From contig NZ_LAYY01000009.1 of the NCBI RefSeq assembly GCF_000986785.1, positions 1 through 64,000 of the forward strand: 64,000 nt of DNA. Direction: 5' to 3'. Shown here one piece after another: positions 24,434 through 33,586 of the stretch. Each line of letters begins with the position of its first letter. The first letter of the stretch is position 1. Position numbers and translations under genes: made by a program. The notes beneath the pieces are model-generated. The model did not search any database. It worked only from the letters and a program-made list of their open reading frames with translations, and was not told the origin of the DNA. This DNA comes from Mesobacillus campisalis (GTDB lineage: Bacteria; Bacillota; Bacilli; Bacillales; Cytobacillaceae).

Positions 24434-25327
24434 CTACAAGTCTATCGGCTTGCCGCCTGTCACTCCGTAAATCTGACCGGTGATATAACTTCCTTCATCA
24501 GAGGCCAGAAGAACGTACACCGGCGCTAGCTCTACCGGCTGTCCTGCACGGCCTAATGGGTAGTTTTGGCCAAACTCAGGGATTTGTCCATCCAATTTTC
24601 CGTTATCTAGCTGCAGCGGCGTCCAAATTGGCCCTGGTGCGACACCATTGACACGCACACCCTTCGAAGCAAAGTAGGAGGACAAGGAAACCGTGAAGTT
24701 GCTTATCGCTCCTTTTGTAGCAGCATAATCCGCTAAAGATGTGGACGGTTCGAATGACTGGACTGATGTCGTGGTGATAATCGCGCTTCCTGGTTCCAGA
24801 TGTTCTTCGGCTGCTTTTACGCTCTCAAACATGCTGATGATGTTCACTTTGAAAGTGTCATGTACTTGCTTCATTGTTAACTCACTCAGGGACGGCTGCG
24901 CGATTTGCTGCGCGGCATTCAATACCAGCGTGTCCAATCCGCCAAAAGCTTCCACTGTTTTTGTAACAATCTCCGTGGCTGCACCGTCTTCCCGCAAGTC
25001 ATACGGCAGCAGCAATGCTTTTCTGCCTTCACTTTCAATTAATTCTTTGACTTCATTGGCATCTTCTTCTTCACCAGGGAAGAATTGAATGGCCACATTG
25101 GCGCCTTCGCGCGCATAGGCAATCGCGGCGGCACGGCCTATTCCGGAATCTCCTCCGGTAATCAAGGCATTGCGTCCTTCTAGGCGATTGTATCCTTTAT
25201 ATGATTCTTCCCCGCAGTCAGGTTTGGGCCTCATTTCATTCTGTAACGCTGGAGTGTCCTGTTCTTGATCAGGGAATTTTTCGTTGTAAAACTTCTTGCG
25301 TGGATCGGTTAGATGTGGGTTTCCCAT
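24434..25327 (-). CDS. SDR-family oxidoreductase (general-stress type)
   Basis: Short-chain dehydrogenase with the ~45-residue N-terminal extension typical of YhdF/YdaD stress proteins (DPRKKFYNEKFPDQEQDTP). It has the nucleotide-binding TGGDSGIGRAAAIAYAREGA, the NAA motif, and the catalytic Ser and YxxxK (ITTTSVQSF, YAATKGA). It ends PIDL. NAD(P)-dependent; substrate unknown. The ribosome site is AGGAGA. B. subtilis homologs are general-stress genes, but I see no convincing SigB promoter here. Confidence 0.9.
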   Translation of the reverse strand: MGNPHLTDPRKKFYNEKFPDQEQDTPALQNEMRPKPDCGEESYKGYNRLEGRNALITGGDSGIGRAAAIAYAREGANVAIQFFPGEEEDANEVKELIESEGRKALLLPYDLREDGAATEIVTKTVEAFGGLDTLVLNAAQQIAQPSLSELTMKQVHDTFKVNIISMFESVKAAEEHLEPGSAIITTTSVQSFEPSTSLADYAATKGAISNFTVSLSSYFASKGVRVNGVAPGPIWTPLQLDNGKLDGQIPEFGQNYPLGRAGQPVELAPVYVLLASDEGSYITGQIYGVTGGKPIDL

Positions 25328-25648
25328 AAAAAAACATCTCCTATCTTGTTTAATTCCTAGATTCTAAGGATAAGAAAATTCTCAATGGCTAGTAAAACAC
25401 TTACTACACTCTGTTACATTTTTTGATACCCTGTGAAATTCTTATTTAAACGGCTCCAGATTATTATCAAGATTAGATTGATGTTTCCTTTAATTGTTGC
25501 TGCTACTCTCAATTAGCATAGAAAATGCTTGGATCATCTCCAAGCATTTTTTCACACAACATTTTCTTTAATCATTAGCACCCGTTATTTTAAGGACCAC
25601 TCTTCACAATCTCACCAAAACAACCAGTTACTTGTTCAAGGAAATCAT
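25328..25648. other. Intergenic region
   Basis: Contains a hairpin terminator (AAAATGCTTGGA / TCCAAGCATTTT, 25522-25550) and a right-end fragment of the dispersed repeat (25570-25612). Nothing else is seen. Confidence 0.55.
25522..25552. terminator. Bidirectional terminator
   Basis: Twelve-bp perfect stem with a five-base loop and T-runs on both strands; lies behind fosB. Confidence 0.85.
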
Positions 25649-26071
25649 TTAGTTGTAAAACTCCATATGTGTTTTTTCCTTTTTGTAATAATCCATCCTG
25701 TCTTGTAAAGTACCAGTATGAAATTCAAACTTATGGCCATCTGGGTCAGTAAAGTAAATGGATCTTTTATCTCTTTCGTCTCTTGTACGACCTGGTAGTA
25801 TGGTTACATTCAATTCCTTTAGTTTAAGGTACATATGATCAAATTCTGTTTCTTCTATTGAAAAGGCTATATGTGTGTATGATTGGTTAATTTCATTTCG
25901 AGGAATATCTTTCTCTTCATTATGAGCAAGCCAAATACCGTTTAAATCAAAATAGGCAGTGCTTCTACCCTTAACTAACAACTTAGCATCAAACACATTT
26001 TTATAAAACTTAATCGAATCCTCTAGATTAGAAACTGAAAATAACAAATGATTAAGACCTTTTACTGACAC
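25649..26071 (-). CDS. fosB: Metallothiol transferase FosB (fosfomycin resistance)
   Basis: Manganese-dependent enzyme that opens the fosfomycin epoxide with bacillithiol. Almost every FosB block is present: [19 protein letters not shown] (first metal His), [19 protein letters not shown] (second His), [20 protein letters not shown] (metal Glu), and the C-terminal [15 protein letters not shown]. Length 140 aa is normal. GTG start behind GGTGAT. Its single-gene context matches chromosomal fosB of bacilli. Confidence 0.92.
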   Translation of the reverse strand: MSVKGLNHLLFSVSNLEDSIKFYKNVFDAKLLVKGRSTAYFDLNGIWLAHNEEKDIPRNEINQSYTHIAFSIEETEFDHMYLKLKELNVTILPGRTRDERDKRSIYFTDPDGHKFEFHTGTLQDRMDYYKKEKTHMEFYN

Positions 26072-26108
26072 CGTATCACCTCAAATTTAGACTTCAGAAA
26101 AAAAGTTA

Positions 26109-26570
26109 TTAAAGCTTCAGCTTTAAACCCTCATGCGTTGCTTTAAAACCTAACCGTTCATAAAACCTTAACGCATCTTCCCTTTTTTTATCAGTTGTAA
26201 GCTGTACTAAATGACAACCACGTTCTTCTGCACGCGAAATCGCCCATTTTATAAGTTCAGTACCTACACCCTTCCCTCTTACAGAAGCTGATGTTCTCAC
26301 TCCTTCGATCGTAGCTCTCCATCCACCTTGATGTGTTATATAAGGTGTAAAAGTAATTTGTTGGACTCCAATCACTTCATTACCGTCACAAGCCACTACT
26401 AATTCGTTATTTGGGTCAGATGTAATAGCCTCAAATGCTTTTAAGTAACTATTAGGAAGGGGGTGATCATAACGCTCACGTTTACTTCCCAAAACATCAT
26501 CTGCAAGCATTGAAACAATACTTTCTAAATCTTTTGCAGTCGCCATTCTAAACCTTATTCCTGTCTCCAA
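26109..26570 (-). CDS. GNAT-family N-acetyltransferase
   Basis: GNAT fold: IRFRMATAKDLESIVSMLAD start, acceptor strand VVACDGNEVIGVQQIT, and the acetyl-CoA loop SVRGKGVGTELIKWAISRAEERGC. The FYERLGF end is typical. I start it at the TTG at 26570 because GGGGGAT lies just upstream; the longer frame would prepend a hydrophobic peptide without a ribosome site. The substrate amine is unknown. Confidence 0.85.
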   Translation of the reverse strand: METGIRFRMATAKDLESIVSMLADDVLGSKRERYDHPLPNSYLKAFEAITSDPNNELVVACDGNEVIGVQQITFTPYITHQGGWRATIEGVRTSASVRGKGVGTELIKWAISRAEERGCHLVQLTTDKKREDALRFYERLGFKATHEGLKLKL

Positions 26571-26695
26571 TGAAATCCCCCTTATTAGTAAACATTTTGT
26601 TAATTTAAATGCTAACTTAATGTACACTATAAGTTAATAATAATTGTTTTATGATATTCAATAAGTTCCACTTATAAAGTTCCTGGCTATCCGTA

Positions 26696-26775
26696 TTCAA
26701 CTTTTCTGCTCCGTTAGCTTCATAAGGAATCCAATAAAAAAGGTGGTTATTCCTTCCTGGATCAACATACTCTTC
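26696..26775 (-). repeat. Dispersed terminator-like repeat, copy
   Basis: TTCTGCTCCGTTAGCTTCAT, A-run, GGTGGTTATTCC..GGATCAACATACTC; behind the gene ending at 26792. Confidence 0.75.
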
Positions 26776-26791
26776 AGTTGAAGAAAAATTA

Positions 26792-27339
26792 TCACTTAAA
26801 TTCATAAAATATTCCATTTGCTAAATTCTCTTTCCCTTCTAATAAAATTTCACAAATGAAGGATTTAAGGTCTTTGTACGATTTGATAATTTTTTTTGTT
26901 CTATAATCTATTTCTATTATTTTCTCATCAGTATTAATCACATAATAAGCGTTTTTAACAATTGAATCAGCGAAAATGAAATAGGCTTTTGGAGTACGTT
27001 TTCTTCGATATAAATTGTCCATAGTTTTTAAATTAAAAGCTAAATGAACTTGTTCTTCTATGCTTAAACCTTTATATGTGTCTGCATCCTTTCCTGCGAC
27101 TCTTAATAAATCAAATAAATAACAACCGTTATAAAATGTCAAAAACTTTTTATATTCAGCAGGCAACTCTTGTTTTAAATCTTCCTCAAACTTATTAATA
27201 TCTTCTTTGATAATGGTGGTTGAAGATGTGTATGCCATCTCCCATCTCCTAAGTGTCCATAAAGGGTAGTTCTGGTTCGTAATTTTTTCTTATCTTCTCC
27301 ATATAATTTACTTAGTTCTATACTAAGAAATTCAAACAT
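26792..27339 (-). pseudogene. Frameshifted SUKH/SMI1-family immunity-like gene
   Basis: The intact-looking frame from 27238 (EEDLKQELPAEYKKFLTFYNGCYLF) is the SUKH core but lacks the usual head. The adjacent frame supplies it: an ATG at 27339 behind AAGGTGAT encodes MFEFLSIELSKLYGED and TLYGHLGDGRWHTHLQPPLS. One missing base near 27201-27212 (TCAAAGAAGAT) separates the two. If real, the product is truncated; if a sequence error, this is a ~180-aa SUKH protein. Confidence 0.7.
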
Positions 27340-27499
27340 AAATATCACCTTCACTTAACAATGTAAACATATTATTAGAGGATTTTCTTAAAACTACCAT
27401 GGCTGGAGGATTTACTATAAGGATAATTAATACTTTTATATCAACGCATCTATTCGTTCCTTTAGGAATTCTTCTCTGTTTCCCTCTTTTCTAACTTTT

Positions 27500-27669
27500 T
27501 CACTCGATGAAAATTTGAAATAGAATAGTTGTAGTAAATGCAAATTGAATAATAAATAATAGAACATAAATAAATTCAATATCGTCCCCGCCAACTAATG
27601 AACCTAAACTAAACAGTAAAACAATCCTTCCAATTGCAGTTATAATAATATAAGAACCCCATTTTCCAT
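27500..27669 (-). pseudogene. Small two-helix membrane protein gene, frameshifted near start
   Basis: An ATG at 27669 follows GGGGTGGTG but stops after eight codons. Adding one A to the run GGAAAATGG opens a frame reading KWGSYIIITAIGRIVLLFSLG and then EFIYVLLFIIQFAFTTTILF, i.e. two membrane helices and ~56 residues. The intact downstream frame argues for a recent lesion or a homopolymer error. Confidence 0.5.
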
Positions 27670-27718
27670 ATCTGCACCACCCCTTTCCGTTTAATATTTT
27701 ATTAATTTCTTTATGTAA

Positions 27719-27816
27719 GTATCCAGCCCCGTTTGTTGAATAAAGACTTCTAAAAAAAATGCGTTAATCCTTCCTGGACCAACGCACCCGTTTGTTTAAG
27801 TATATTTTTCACAATT
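27719..27816 (-). repeat. Dispersed terminator-like repeat, long copy
   Basis: CAGCCCCGTTTGTTGAAT, A-run, GCGTTAATCC..GGACCAACGC, and the right extension ending TTTTTCACAATT. On the minus strand a 10-bp stem is followed by eight T. Confidence 0.85.
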
Positions 27817-27862
27817 AATAAATTTTACCTTGTGACAGCAAGTAGTAGTGTAAGAGAGTATA

Positions 27863-28483
27863 TTAGTAGGCGATTCCTACACGTAATTGGAGATAATCGG
27901 TACTTTCTATCTGACGATAAGTAAATTCTGCTGTATCAGAAACTGATATTTTCACTCCCCCTTCTGGCAAAAAATTACGATCAATTCGATATTGACCTTC
28001 TCTTTCTCCATCTGGCAAATATGTAGGACATACAATTGTCCAATCAAGTGTTGATTTTTTCAGAATATCGTAAACTTTATGATGTTCTTCTGCTGCACGG
28101 GTTGATTTACGCTTTGATTCACTTGATTGGTAACGCAGTAACTTTGGGTTGGTTCTACTTTGTAGGATACCTGCAGTCCCTACAGTAATAATCCGTTGTA
28201 TGCCTTTGTTTTCCATTTCTTGGATAATTAGTGATATACTTTCTGATAGAGTGGTTGTGCCATCAGTATTAAGCGCACTAATAACTACATCAATCCCATG
28301 CATTGCACGTACTATATCTTTTTTATTTAAAACATTCCCTTGAATAATGGTTAAATTTCCACTATTTATTTGAATCTTCTCTGGGGTACGAACTAATGCA
28401 GTAACATGATGTTTATTTTGAAGGGAATAAGTTACTATTTGACTTCCAACTCGTCCAGTTGCTCCTAAAATCAAAATATTCAA
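27863..28483 (-). CDS. NAD(P)-binding atypical SDR (YwnB/NmrA-like)
   Basis: Rossmann protein of 206 aa. It starts MNILILGATGRVGSQIVTYSL (GxTGxxG nucleotide site) and has LVRTPEKI, GNVLNKKDIVRAMHGIDVVISALN and a C-terminal SVSDTAEFTYRQI. Length and motifs fit the YwnB group of atypical SDR/NmrA-like reductases or redox sensors. TTG start with AAAGGAGG upstream. Catalytic activity uncertain. Confidence 0.85.
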   Translation of the reverse strand: MNILILGATGRVGSQIVTYSLQNKHHVTALVRTPEKIQINSGNLTIIQGNVLNKKDIVRAMHGIDVVISALNTDGTTTLSESISLIIQEMENKGIQRIITVGTAGILQSRTNPKLLRYQSSESKRKSTRAAEEHHKVYDILKKSTLDWTIVCPTYLPDGEREGQYRIDRNFLPEGGVKISVSDTAEFTYRQIESTDYLQLRVGIAY

Positions 28484-28678
28484 AAGTAATCCTCCTTTTT
28501 ACGAATACAAATATTAAAATACAGGATAATTAACTCGACTAAAAGGATGAAAGTATTTGGGGAGATTTATAGGTTTAAACAAATTTGTAATTCCCCGCCT
28601 TTTGACATATGGATTCAATACCATTCTTCACGAAATTAGAAGACATTGATTAAATTTTTTTCGTTCTCCTAAAACAAA

Positions 28679-28832
28679 ATAATCCTCTTCCCTATTAGAG
28701 AAGTATTTATTTTAACATTATTAATTTTCGCCAAGGGAGTAAGGACCTCAACCACATGTTTTAGTTCTTTAAAAATAAACACTTCTTCTTTTTCTTTATA
28801 TGCTGGATTTGCAAAAATTATAAAAAGGTCAT
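28679..28832 (-). pseudogene. Possible small gene, frameshifted after start
   Basis: ATG at 28832 after AAGGGAAGTAAT meets a stop at once. One extra base opens LFIIFANPAYKEKEEVFIFK and then HVVEVLTPLAKINNVKINTS, ~50 codons to a TAG. No family is known. Weak evidence, but the pattern repeats that of neighbouring broken genes. Confidence 0.35.
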
Positions 28833-28853
28833 ATTACTTCCCTTAAAGTTCAC

Positions 28854-28893
28854 AAAGGGTGATTGCTTATAGAAAGGCAATCACCCTTTTTTT
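28854..28893 (+). terminator. Intrinsic terminator behind the amino-acid permease
   Basis: Thirteen-bp stem AAAGGGTGATTGC / GCAATCACCCTTT with seven T on the plus strand; the minus-strand tail is weaker. Confidence 0.75.
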
Positions 28894-28952
28894 GTTTTTA
28901 CCTTTCGTTCCGTTCGCCTTATCTGAAACAAACTGGCATAACGGGCCAGGAA

Positions 28953-30338
28953 TTATTTCATTAATGATTCTATGCTGATATCTATGTTTCCACTTTCTTC
29001 TTTCTTTTTTCGAGAAGAATACAAAGCATATAATAGTATAAACCAGATAGGTGTCAGCAGTAAGGCAGGCCGTGTTTCATCAGCAATCAGCATAATAATT
29101 AGAATAACAGCAAACATCGCAAGGACAGCATAATTAATAAATGGTGTCAGTGGAGCTTTGAATTTCGATTTTGCATGTAATTCCGGACATGTTTTTATAT
29201 ATTTCAAATGAGAAAGCAGAATAACACTCCATACCCAAATGAAACAAATCGCACTAATGGAGGTTACGATTCCAAAAGCCTGTTCCGGTAAGAGTTTACT
29301 CAAAAGAGCTCCTACTGATACGACAAGTGTGGATACCCATAAACCGTTTGATGGCACATGATTTTTATTCAGTTTTGAAAAACTTGCTGGTGCCTGGTTA
29401 TTGTTGCTTAAGTTATACAGCATCCGGCTTGTTGAAAACATACCACTGTTGCCGGCTGAAGCCGCTGCAGTTAGTACGACAAAGTTGATAATTCCCGCGG
29501 CAATTGGAATTCCGACTAAACTGAACGTTTTAACAAAAGGGCTTTCTGCTGCATTGAGTTCTGTCCATGGATTAATAGATAGAAGGATAATAAGGGCCCC
29601 AACGTAGAAAAACAGAATTCTTAAAGGAATTTTATTAATGGCCGATGGTATGTTTTTTTCCGGATTGGATGTTTCCGCTGCAGATACACCGACCAATTCC
29701 ATACCGACAAAGGCAAATACAACTAATTGTAAAGAAAGCAGGAAACCTGAAATACCGTTTGGAAACATACCACCATGTTCCCATAGATTTTCAACTGTAA
29801 CCCTTCCTGCATTTGTCTCGAATCCTATAACTAACAAGATAACTCCCACCACAATTAAAGCGAGAATAGTAATGACCTTTATTAAAGCAAACCAAAACTC
29901 CAATTCTCCAAAAAGCTTAACACTTAATAGGTTAAGGCCTAATAAAATGATCAAACAGATGATAGCAGGTACCCACTGTGGAATATCAAACCAATATTGT
30001 ACATAAACACCAACTGCAATAATATCGGCCATGGCGGTCACAATCCAACAAAACCAATATGTCCATCCAGTTATGAAGGCTGCCCGTGGTCCAAGATAAT
30101 CCTGGGCAATATCAGTAAACGAAAGGTAACCTGCTTTGGACAACAGCAGTTCCCCTAGTGCCCTCATAACAAAAAACAGCCCAAGCCCCACGATTAAATA
30201 AGCAAGAATGATGGATGGGCCTGCAAGTTGTATGGCTTTACCAGAACCCAAGAATAATCCCGTACCAATGGTGCCTCCAATTGCAATTAGTTGAACATGC
30301 CGATTTGCTAGGTCTCTCTTTAATTCTTGTTGTGCCAA
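28953..30338 (-). CDS. APC-superfamily amino acid permease (glycine/D-alanine/D-serine type)
   Basis: Twelve-helix transporter of the amino acid transporter family, 461 aa. It opens ELKRDLANRHVQLIAIGGTIGTGLFLGSG, with the unwound helix-1 GGTIGTG substrate loop. FAFVGMELVGVSAAET in helix 6 is the second family mark. It resembles the AapA/YtnA/CycA group (D-serine, D-alanine, glycine). A glycine riboswitch and terminator in the leader independently point to glycine or a related substrate. Confidence 0.88.
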   Translation of the reverse strand: MAQQELKRDLANRHVQLIAIGGTIGTGLFLGSGKAIQLAGPSIILAYLIVGLGLFFVMRALGELLLSKAGYLSFTDIAQDYLGPRAAFITGWTYWFCWIVTAMADIIAVGVYVQYWFDIPQWVPAIICLIILLGLNLLSVKLFGELEFWFALIKVITILALIVVGVILLVIGFETNAGRVTVENLWEHGGMFPNGISGFLLSLQLVVFAFVGMELVGVSAAETSNPEKNIPSAINKIPLRILFFYVGALIILLSINPWTELNAAESPFVKTFSLVGIPIAAGIINFVVLTAAASAGNSGMFSTSRMLYNLSNNNQAPASFSKLNKNHVPSNGLWVSTLVVSVGALLSKLLPEQAFGIVTSISAICFIWVWSVILLSHLKYIKTCPELHAKSKFKAPLTPFINYAVLAMFAVILIIMLIADETRPALLLTPIWFILLYALYSSRKKKEESGNIDISIESLMK

Positions 30339-30374
30339 TCCTAACTCCTCCTACGTCATGAATTAATAAAACCA

Positions 30375-30408
30375 ATAAAAAAAGAGATTGGATGCCCTCC
30401 AATCTCTT
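30375..30408 (-). terminator. Expression-platform terminator of the glycine riboswitch
   Basis: AAGAGATTGG / CCAATCTCTT stem followed on the minus strand by a T-run, between the aptamer and the permease start. Confidence 0.8.
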
Positions 30409-30482
30409 AGATAAAAGAATAAGAATAATTTTTATTATTAAAAAATAATAATTATTAAAATAACAAATAAATATTCTGTACT

Positions 30483-30549
30483 CTTCTGTCCTTTTGCCTG
30501 AGATTGTGAACCCTTCGGCGCCGCGCAATTCCCGCGATCTCTCCAGAAG
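30483..30549 (-). promoter_or_regulatory. Glycine riboswitch (single aptamer)
   Basis: On the minus strand CTTCTGGAGAGA, GCGCCGAAGG and TCTCAGGCAAAAGGACAGAAG fall in the order of the glycine aptamer. P1 closes as CTTCTG/CAGAAG (30544-30549 with 30483-30488). Only one aptamer is visible; many glycine riboswitches are tandem. A transcription terminator follows ~75 bases on. Confidence 0.9.
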
Positions 30550-30849
30550 CTGCTCCTGCTATAGTTTTGATCCCATAACATTCATAGCTAACTGCCTATT
30601 AAGTTTTTTGTTATTAAATGTTATCTTCAAATAATAGATGATTTTATCAAGAGTTAAATTTTTTGTCAATCACGTAAATTTCCAAACTCATCTTTATTTA
30701 TTAGATTTCTTGTTGATAACATTTTCATTCTTGTTTTTCCATGGCCTTCCTTATTGCATTAATGGGCTGTTTTGACTATGGATTTCCGAGTGAAGAGATT
30801 ACAATGTAAATTAGTTAAATCATAATCTCCCATTCGTAGAACGGCAAAG

Positions 30850-30894
30850 TTTAAAAGACCCCTTTGCAATTTCAAGCCAAGGGGATCTTTTAAA
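30850..30894 (-). terminator. Terminator of the NCS2 permease
   Basis: TTTAAAAGA..CCCTT / AAGGGG..TCTTTTAAA stem with one mismatch; T-rich on the minus strand. Confidence 0.7.
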
Positions 30895-30906
30895 GCAGAA
30901 AACTCA

Positions 30907-32247
30907 TTATGCTGATTTTTGGGCTGGTTCAGCTGAAGAAGCCTTTTCATTAGGGATAATTAAATTCAGTAACAGCACGGCGATCGCACCAACAGCGGTA
31001 CCTGAAGAAAGGATATAGTTCGCAAAGTCAGGCAAACTGTAAAGAATTTCTTTAGGAAGAACAACGGTGCCAAGTGTCAATAAAATCGGGATTCCGATGA
31101 CCATCATATTGCGGTCATTGATGTCGATATGCTGTATCACTTTTAAGCCGTTCATGACAATCGCTACACATACGATTCCAAAAATCCCGTTTATCACTGG
31201 TTCAGGAATGCAGGTAATAATCGCGGATAGTTTTGGAATGAGACCTAGAATGACAAGAATCACTCCGGCACAGATAATCACCATTCTGCTTGCAACACCG
31301 GTAATGGCGAGGATTCCCGCATTTGAAGAGTAACCGGTCATCGGAGTTCCCCCAAACAGACCGCCGACAAGGCAGCCAATCCCCTCTCCTGCCGAAGCTC
31401 TGTTCAGCTTTTTATCATCCAGTTCACTGCCTGTTACAGTCGAGACGACAAACCATGTACCCGTTGTTTCAATAAGAATGATCAAATAAATAAATACCAT
31501 CGTCAACATGGCTTGAAGATCGAAAACAGGTGCGCCGAATGGGAAAAAGCTTGGAAGCGAAATCCATGCTGCGTCCTTTACTGGCGAGAAATCAACACTG
31601 CCGAAAATGGAAGCAGTAATGGTACCGGCAATGATTGCAAGAATAACAGATACCAACCGGAAGAATGTTCCGTACCCTTTCGCTTTTTTTCCAAGCAGCA
31701 TGCATGTGACAAGAACAGCGGCAGAGACGGCTGCAATGATGACGTTATGGGCGACATTTCCTGGCGCATGATAGATGGAGTTAAAGGCACTTGGCATCAG
31801 CGAGATGCCGACAATGACGATGACGGTTCCTCCCACAAGAGGCGGAATGATTTTACGGACAATTTTAGCAAACACTTTTAATGGATAACCCAGAACCGCA
31901 ATCAGAATCGCCCCAGGAAGGAGACTTCCAAACACGGCCCCCAACCCAAGCTTGCCGCCAATCGCAGCCAAAGCCCCAATCGGTACATAGGAAGGACCTT
32001 GAACGACCGGAAGGCGTATTCCCCAAATGGTTTGAATCAAAGTGGCAGCACCTGCGGCCAGAAAGCACATTTGAATAAAGAAGGTTGTGCTCATCGTATC
32101 CAATGCCAGCAAGCCCGCGATAATGATTGGTGCGATGTAAAGGTCCATCGCAAGGACATGCTGAAAGCCAAGCAGGATTGCCTTGCTGAACCCGACCTTT
32201 TCATCAACCCCTACAGTTATGTTCGGATTTTGACTATTATTCTCCAT
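30907..32247 (-). CDS. NCS2-family nucleobase permease (purine/xanthine/urate type)
   Basis: Fourteen-helix NCS2 (solute carrier 23) transporter, 446 aa. Family marks are GFQHVLAMDLYIAPIIIAG in helix 1, VVQGPSYVPIGALAAIGG in helix 3, and the signature GGTPMTGYSSNAGILAITGVASR. Relatives carry xanthine, uric acid or uracil. A pair of inverted CGAAC boxes in the upstream region resembles PurR control, which favours a purine substrate. It is divergent from the Rieske oxygenase gene. Confidence 0.88.
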   Translation of the reverse strand: MENNSQNPNITVGVDEKVGFSKAILLGFQHVLAMDLYIAPIIIAGLLALDTMSTTFFIQMCFLAAGAATLIQTIWGIRLPVVQGPSYVPIGALAAIGGKLGLGAVFGSLLPGAILIAVLGYPLKVFAKIVRKIIPPLVGGTVIVIVGISLMPSAFNSIYHAPGNVAHNVIIAAVSAAVLVTCMLLGKKAKGYGTFFRLVSVILAIIAGTITASIFGSVDFSPVKDAAWISLPSFFPFGAPVFDLQAMLTMVFIYLIILIETTGTWFVVSTVTGSELDDKKLNRASAGEGIGCLVGGLFGGTPMTGYSSNAGILAITGVASRMVIICAGVILVILGLIPKLSAIITCIPEPVINGIFGIVCVAIVMNGLKVIQHIDINDRNMMVIGIPILLTLGTVVLPKEILYSLPDFANYILSSGTAVGAIAVLLLNLIIPNEKASSAEPAQKSA

Positions 32248-32336
32248 TTCCCTGTTTCCCCCGTTAATGAAATTTTAATTGAACGAACCCTTCAAAAACT
32301 TATTTACCTAACATATACGTGACATTTCTCACTTGA

Positions 32337-32423
32337 ATTATAAGGAATAAGCTTTGAAAAGTAAACAACAAAAACGAACGTTTTAATTATAGGTTATTTC
32401 ATTGTTCGGATTTTACGTTGACT
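32337..32423. promoter_or_regulatory. Divergent promoters with PurBox-like pair
   Basis: CGAAC at 32375-32379 and inverted GTTCG at 32404-32408, each in A/T flanks and 24 bases apart. The minus promoter is TTTACT-17-TATAAT (-10 at 32337-32342). The plus promoter has a -35 TTGACT at 32418-32423. The geometry recalls the Bacillus PurR control region. Confidence 0.6.
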
Positions 32424-32478
32424 TTTTTCTGATCCATTATAAAATGAAAACAGGAATACTTCGCATGGAGGGAGAAAA

Positions 32479-33459
32479 ATGAAAAGGTTAGAAGACCAGG
32501 TACTGAGGAATGACTGGATTGTTGCTTGTAAAATAGAGGATGTAAAAGAAGAGCCGATTCAAAAGATTGTCATGGGAGAGCGGATTGTCCTTTTCCGTAA
32601 TGAAGACGGCGTCCACGCCTTCAGGGACCTTTGCATCCACCGTGGTGCCGCCCTGTCATTAGGATGCGTTAAGGACGGCAATCTTATCTGCCCTTATCAC
32701 GGGTGGGAGTTCAACTCTGAAGGGGCTTGCACAAATATCCCGCAGCTTCCCGAAGGCCGGGCGATTCCGCTAAAAGCCAAAGCCATCAAATACCTATGCA
32801 GAGAAGAATACGGATTTGTATGGATTAATTTGAATAACAACGACCCTGAATTCTTTCCCTATCCCGAGTTTGCCGATAAAACCTACCGAAATGTGCTATG
32901 GGGCCCTCAGGAAGTAAATGCTCTTCCGCCAAGAGTCGTGGAGAATTTCCTTGATGTGGGCCACCTTGCTTTTGTCCATGTAGGCTATCTTGGGGTGGAG
33001 GACCATCCTGTCATTGGAGATTACGATGTTCATGTAGAAGATGGCCGGATTTTCTCCGATGAAATTTCAATCTTCCAGCCCGATCCCGACGGCTCCGGCC
33101 AATCAAAGGATGTCTATTATACTTACGAAGTCCTGCGCCCACTGGTTGTCCAGTTCATAAAACGGGACCCTGAAACAGACAGCAAAATGAAGATTATCCT
33201 CATGATCAGTCCTGTTACGGAAGAAAAATCGATTGCCTATGGAATTTTATCGTTCAACTATGATACAGGCCAAACTGACAAGGAAATTACCGACTTTCAG
33301 GATATGATTTTCGCCCAGGACAAGCCAATTGTTGAAAATCAGAAACCAGAAGAGCTTCCTCTCGACCTTCAGGCAGAGCTGTCCTTAAAATCAGACCGAA
33401 TGAGCATTGCCTATCGTCAATACCTGAAAAAATTGGGAGTCACACTGGGGACCGCATAA
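32479..33459 (+). CDS. Rieske-type aromatic/heterocycle oxygenase, alpha subunit
   Basis: Rieske non-heme iron oxygenase, 326 aa. Rieske cluster: CIHRGAALSLG (CxH) and CPYHGWEF (CxxH), residues ~52-75. Mononuclear iron site: VVENFLDVGHLAFVH (D/H/H, ~155-170). Single-subunit size fits O- or N-demethylases and chlorophyllide-oxygenase-like enzymes, not large ring dioxygenases. Electrons must come from a reductase encoded elsewhere. It is divergent from a purine-type permease with PurBox-like sites between; a methylated-purine substrate is my inference. Confidence 0.88.
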   Translation: MKRLEDQVLRNDWIVACKIEDVKEEPIQKIVMGERIVLFRNEDGVHAFRDLCIHRGAALSLGCVKDGNLICPYHGWEFNSEGACTNIPQLPEGRAIPLKAKAIKYLCREEYGFVWINLNNNDPEFFPYPEFADKTYRNVLWGPQEVNALPPRVVENFLDVGHLAFVHVGYLGVEDHPVIGDYDVHVEDGRIFSDEISIFQPDPDGSGQSKDVYYTYEVLRPLVVQFIKRDPETDSKMKIILMISPVTEEKSIAYGILSFNYDTGQTDKEITDFQDMIFAQDKPIVENQKPEELPLDLQAELSLKSDRMSIAYRQYLKKLGVTLGTA

Positions 33460-33541
33460 AGGAAAGTGGCTGCCTATTCCCATCTTCTAGCATATAAGGT
33501 TATATTATAATTGCTTATCACCCTTACAATTATTTCTATAG

Positions 33542-33586
33542 AAGAACAAAAAGGTGCACTTTGAAAAGTGTACCTTTTTGTTCTTC
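33542..33586 (+). terminator. Strong terminator of the Rieske oxygenase gene
   Basis: About 20-bp near-perfect stem (AAGAACAAAAAGGTgCACTT / AAGTGtACCTTTTTGTTCTT) with a short loop. Confidence 0.85.

Noticed and set aside
26617-26817. Minus-strand frame of 66 codons
   Set aside because: It spans a repeat copy and overlaps two better genes; no ribosome site.
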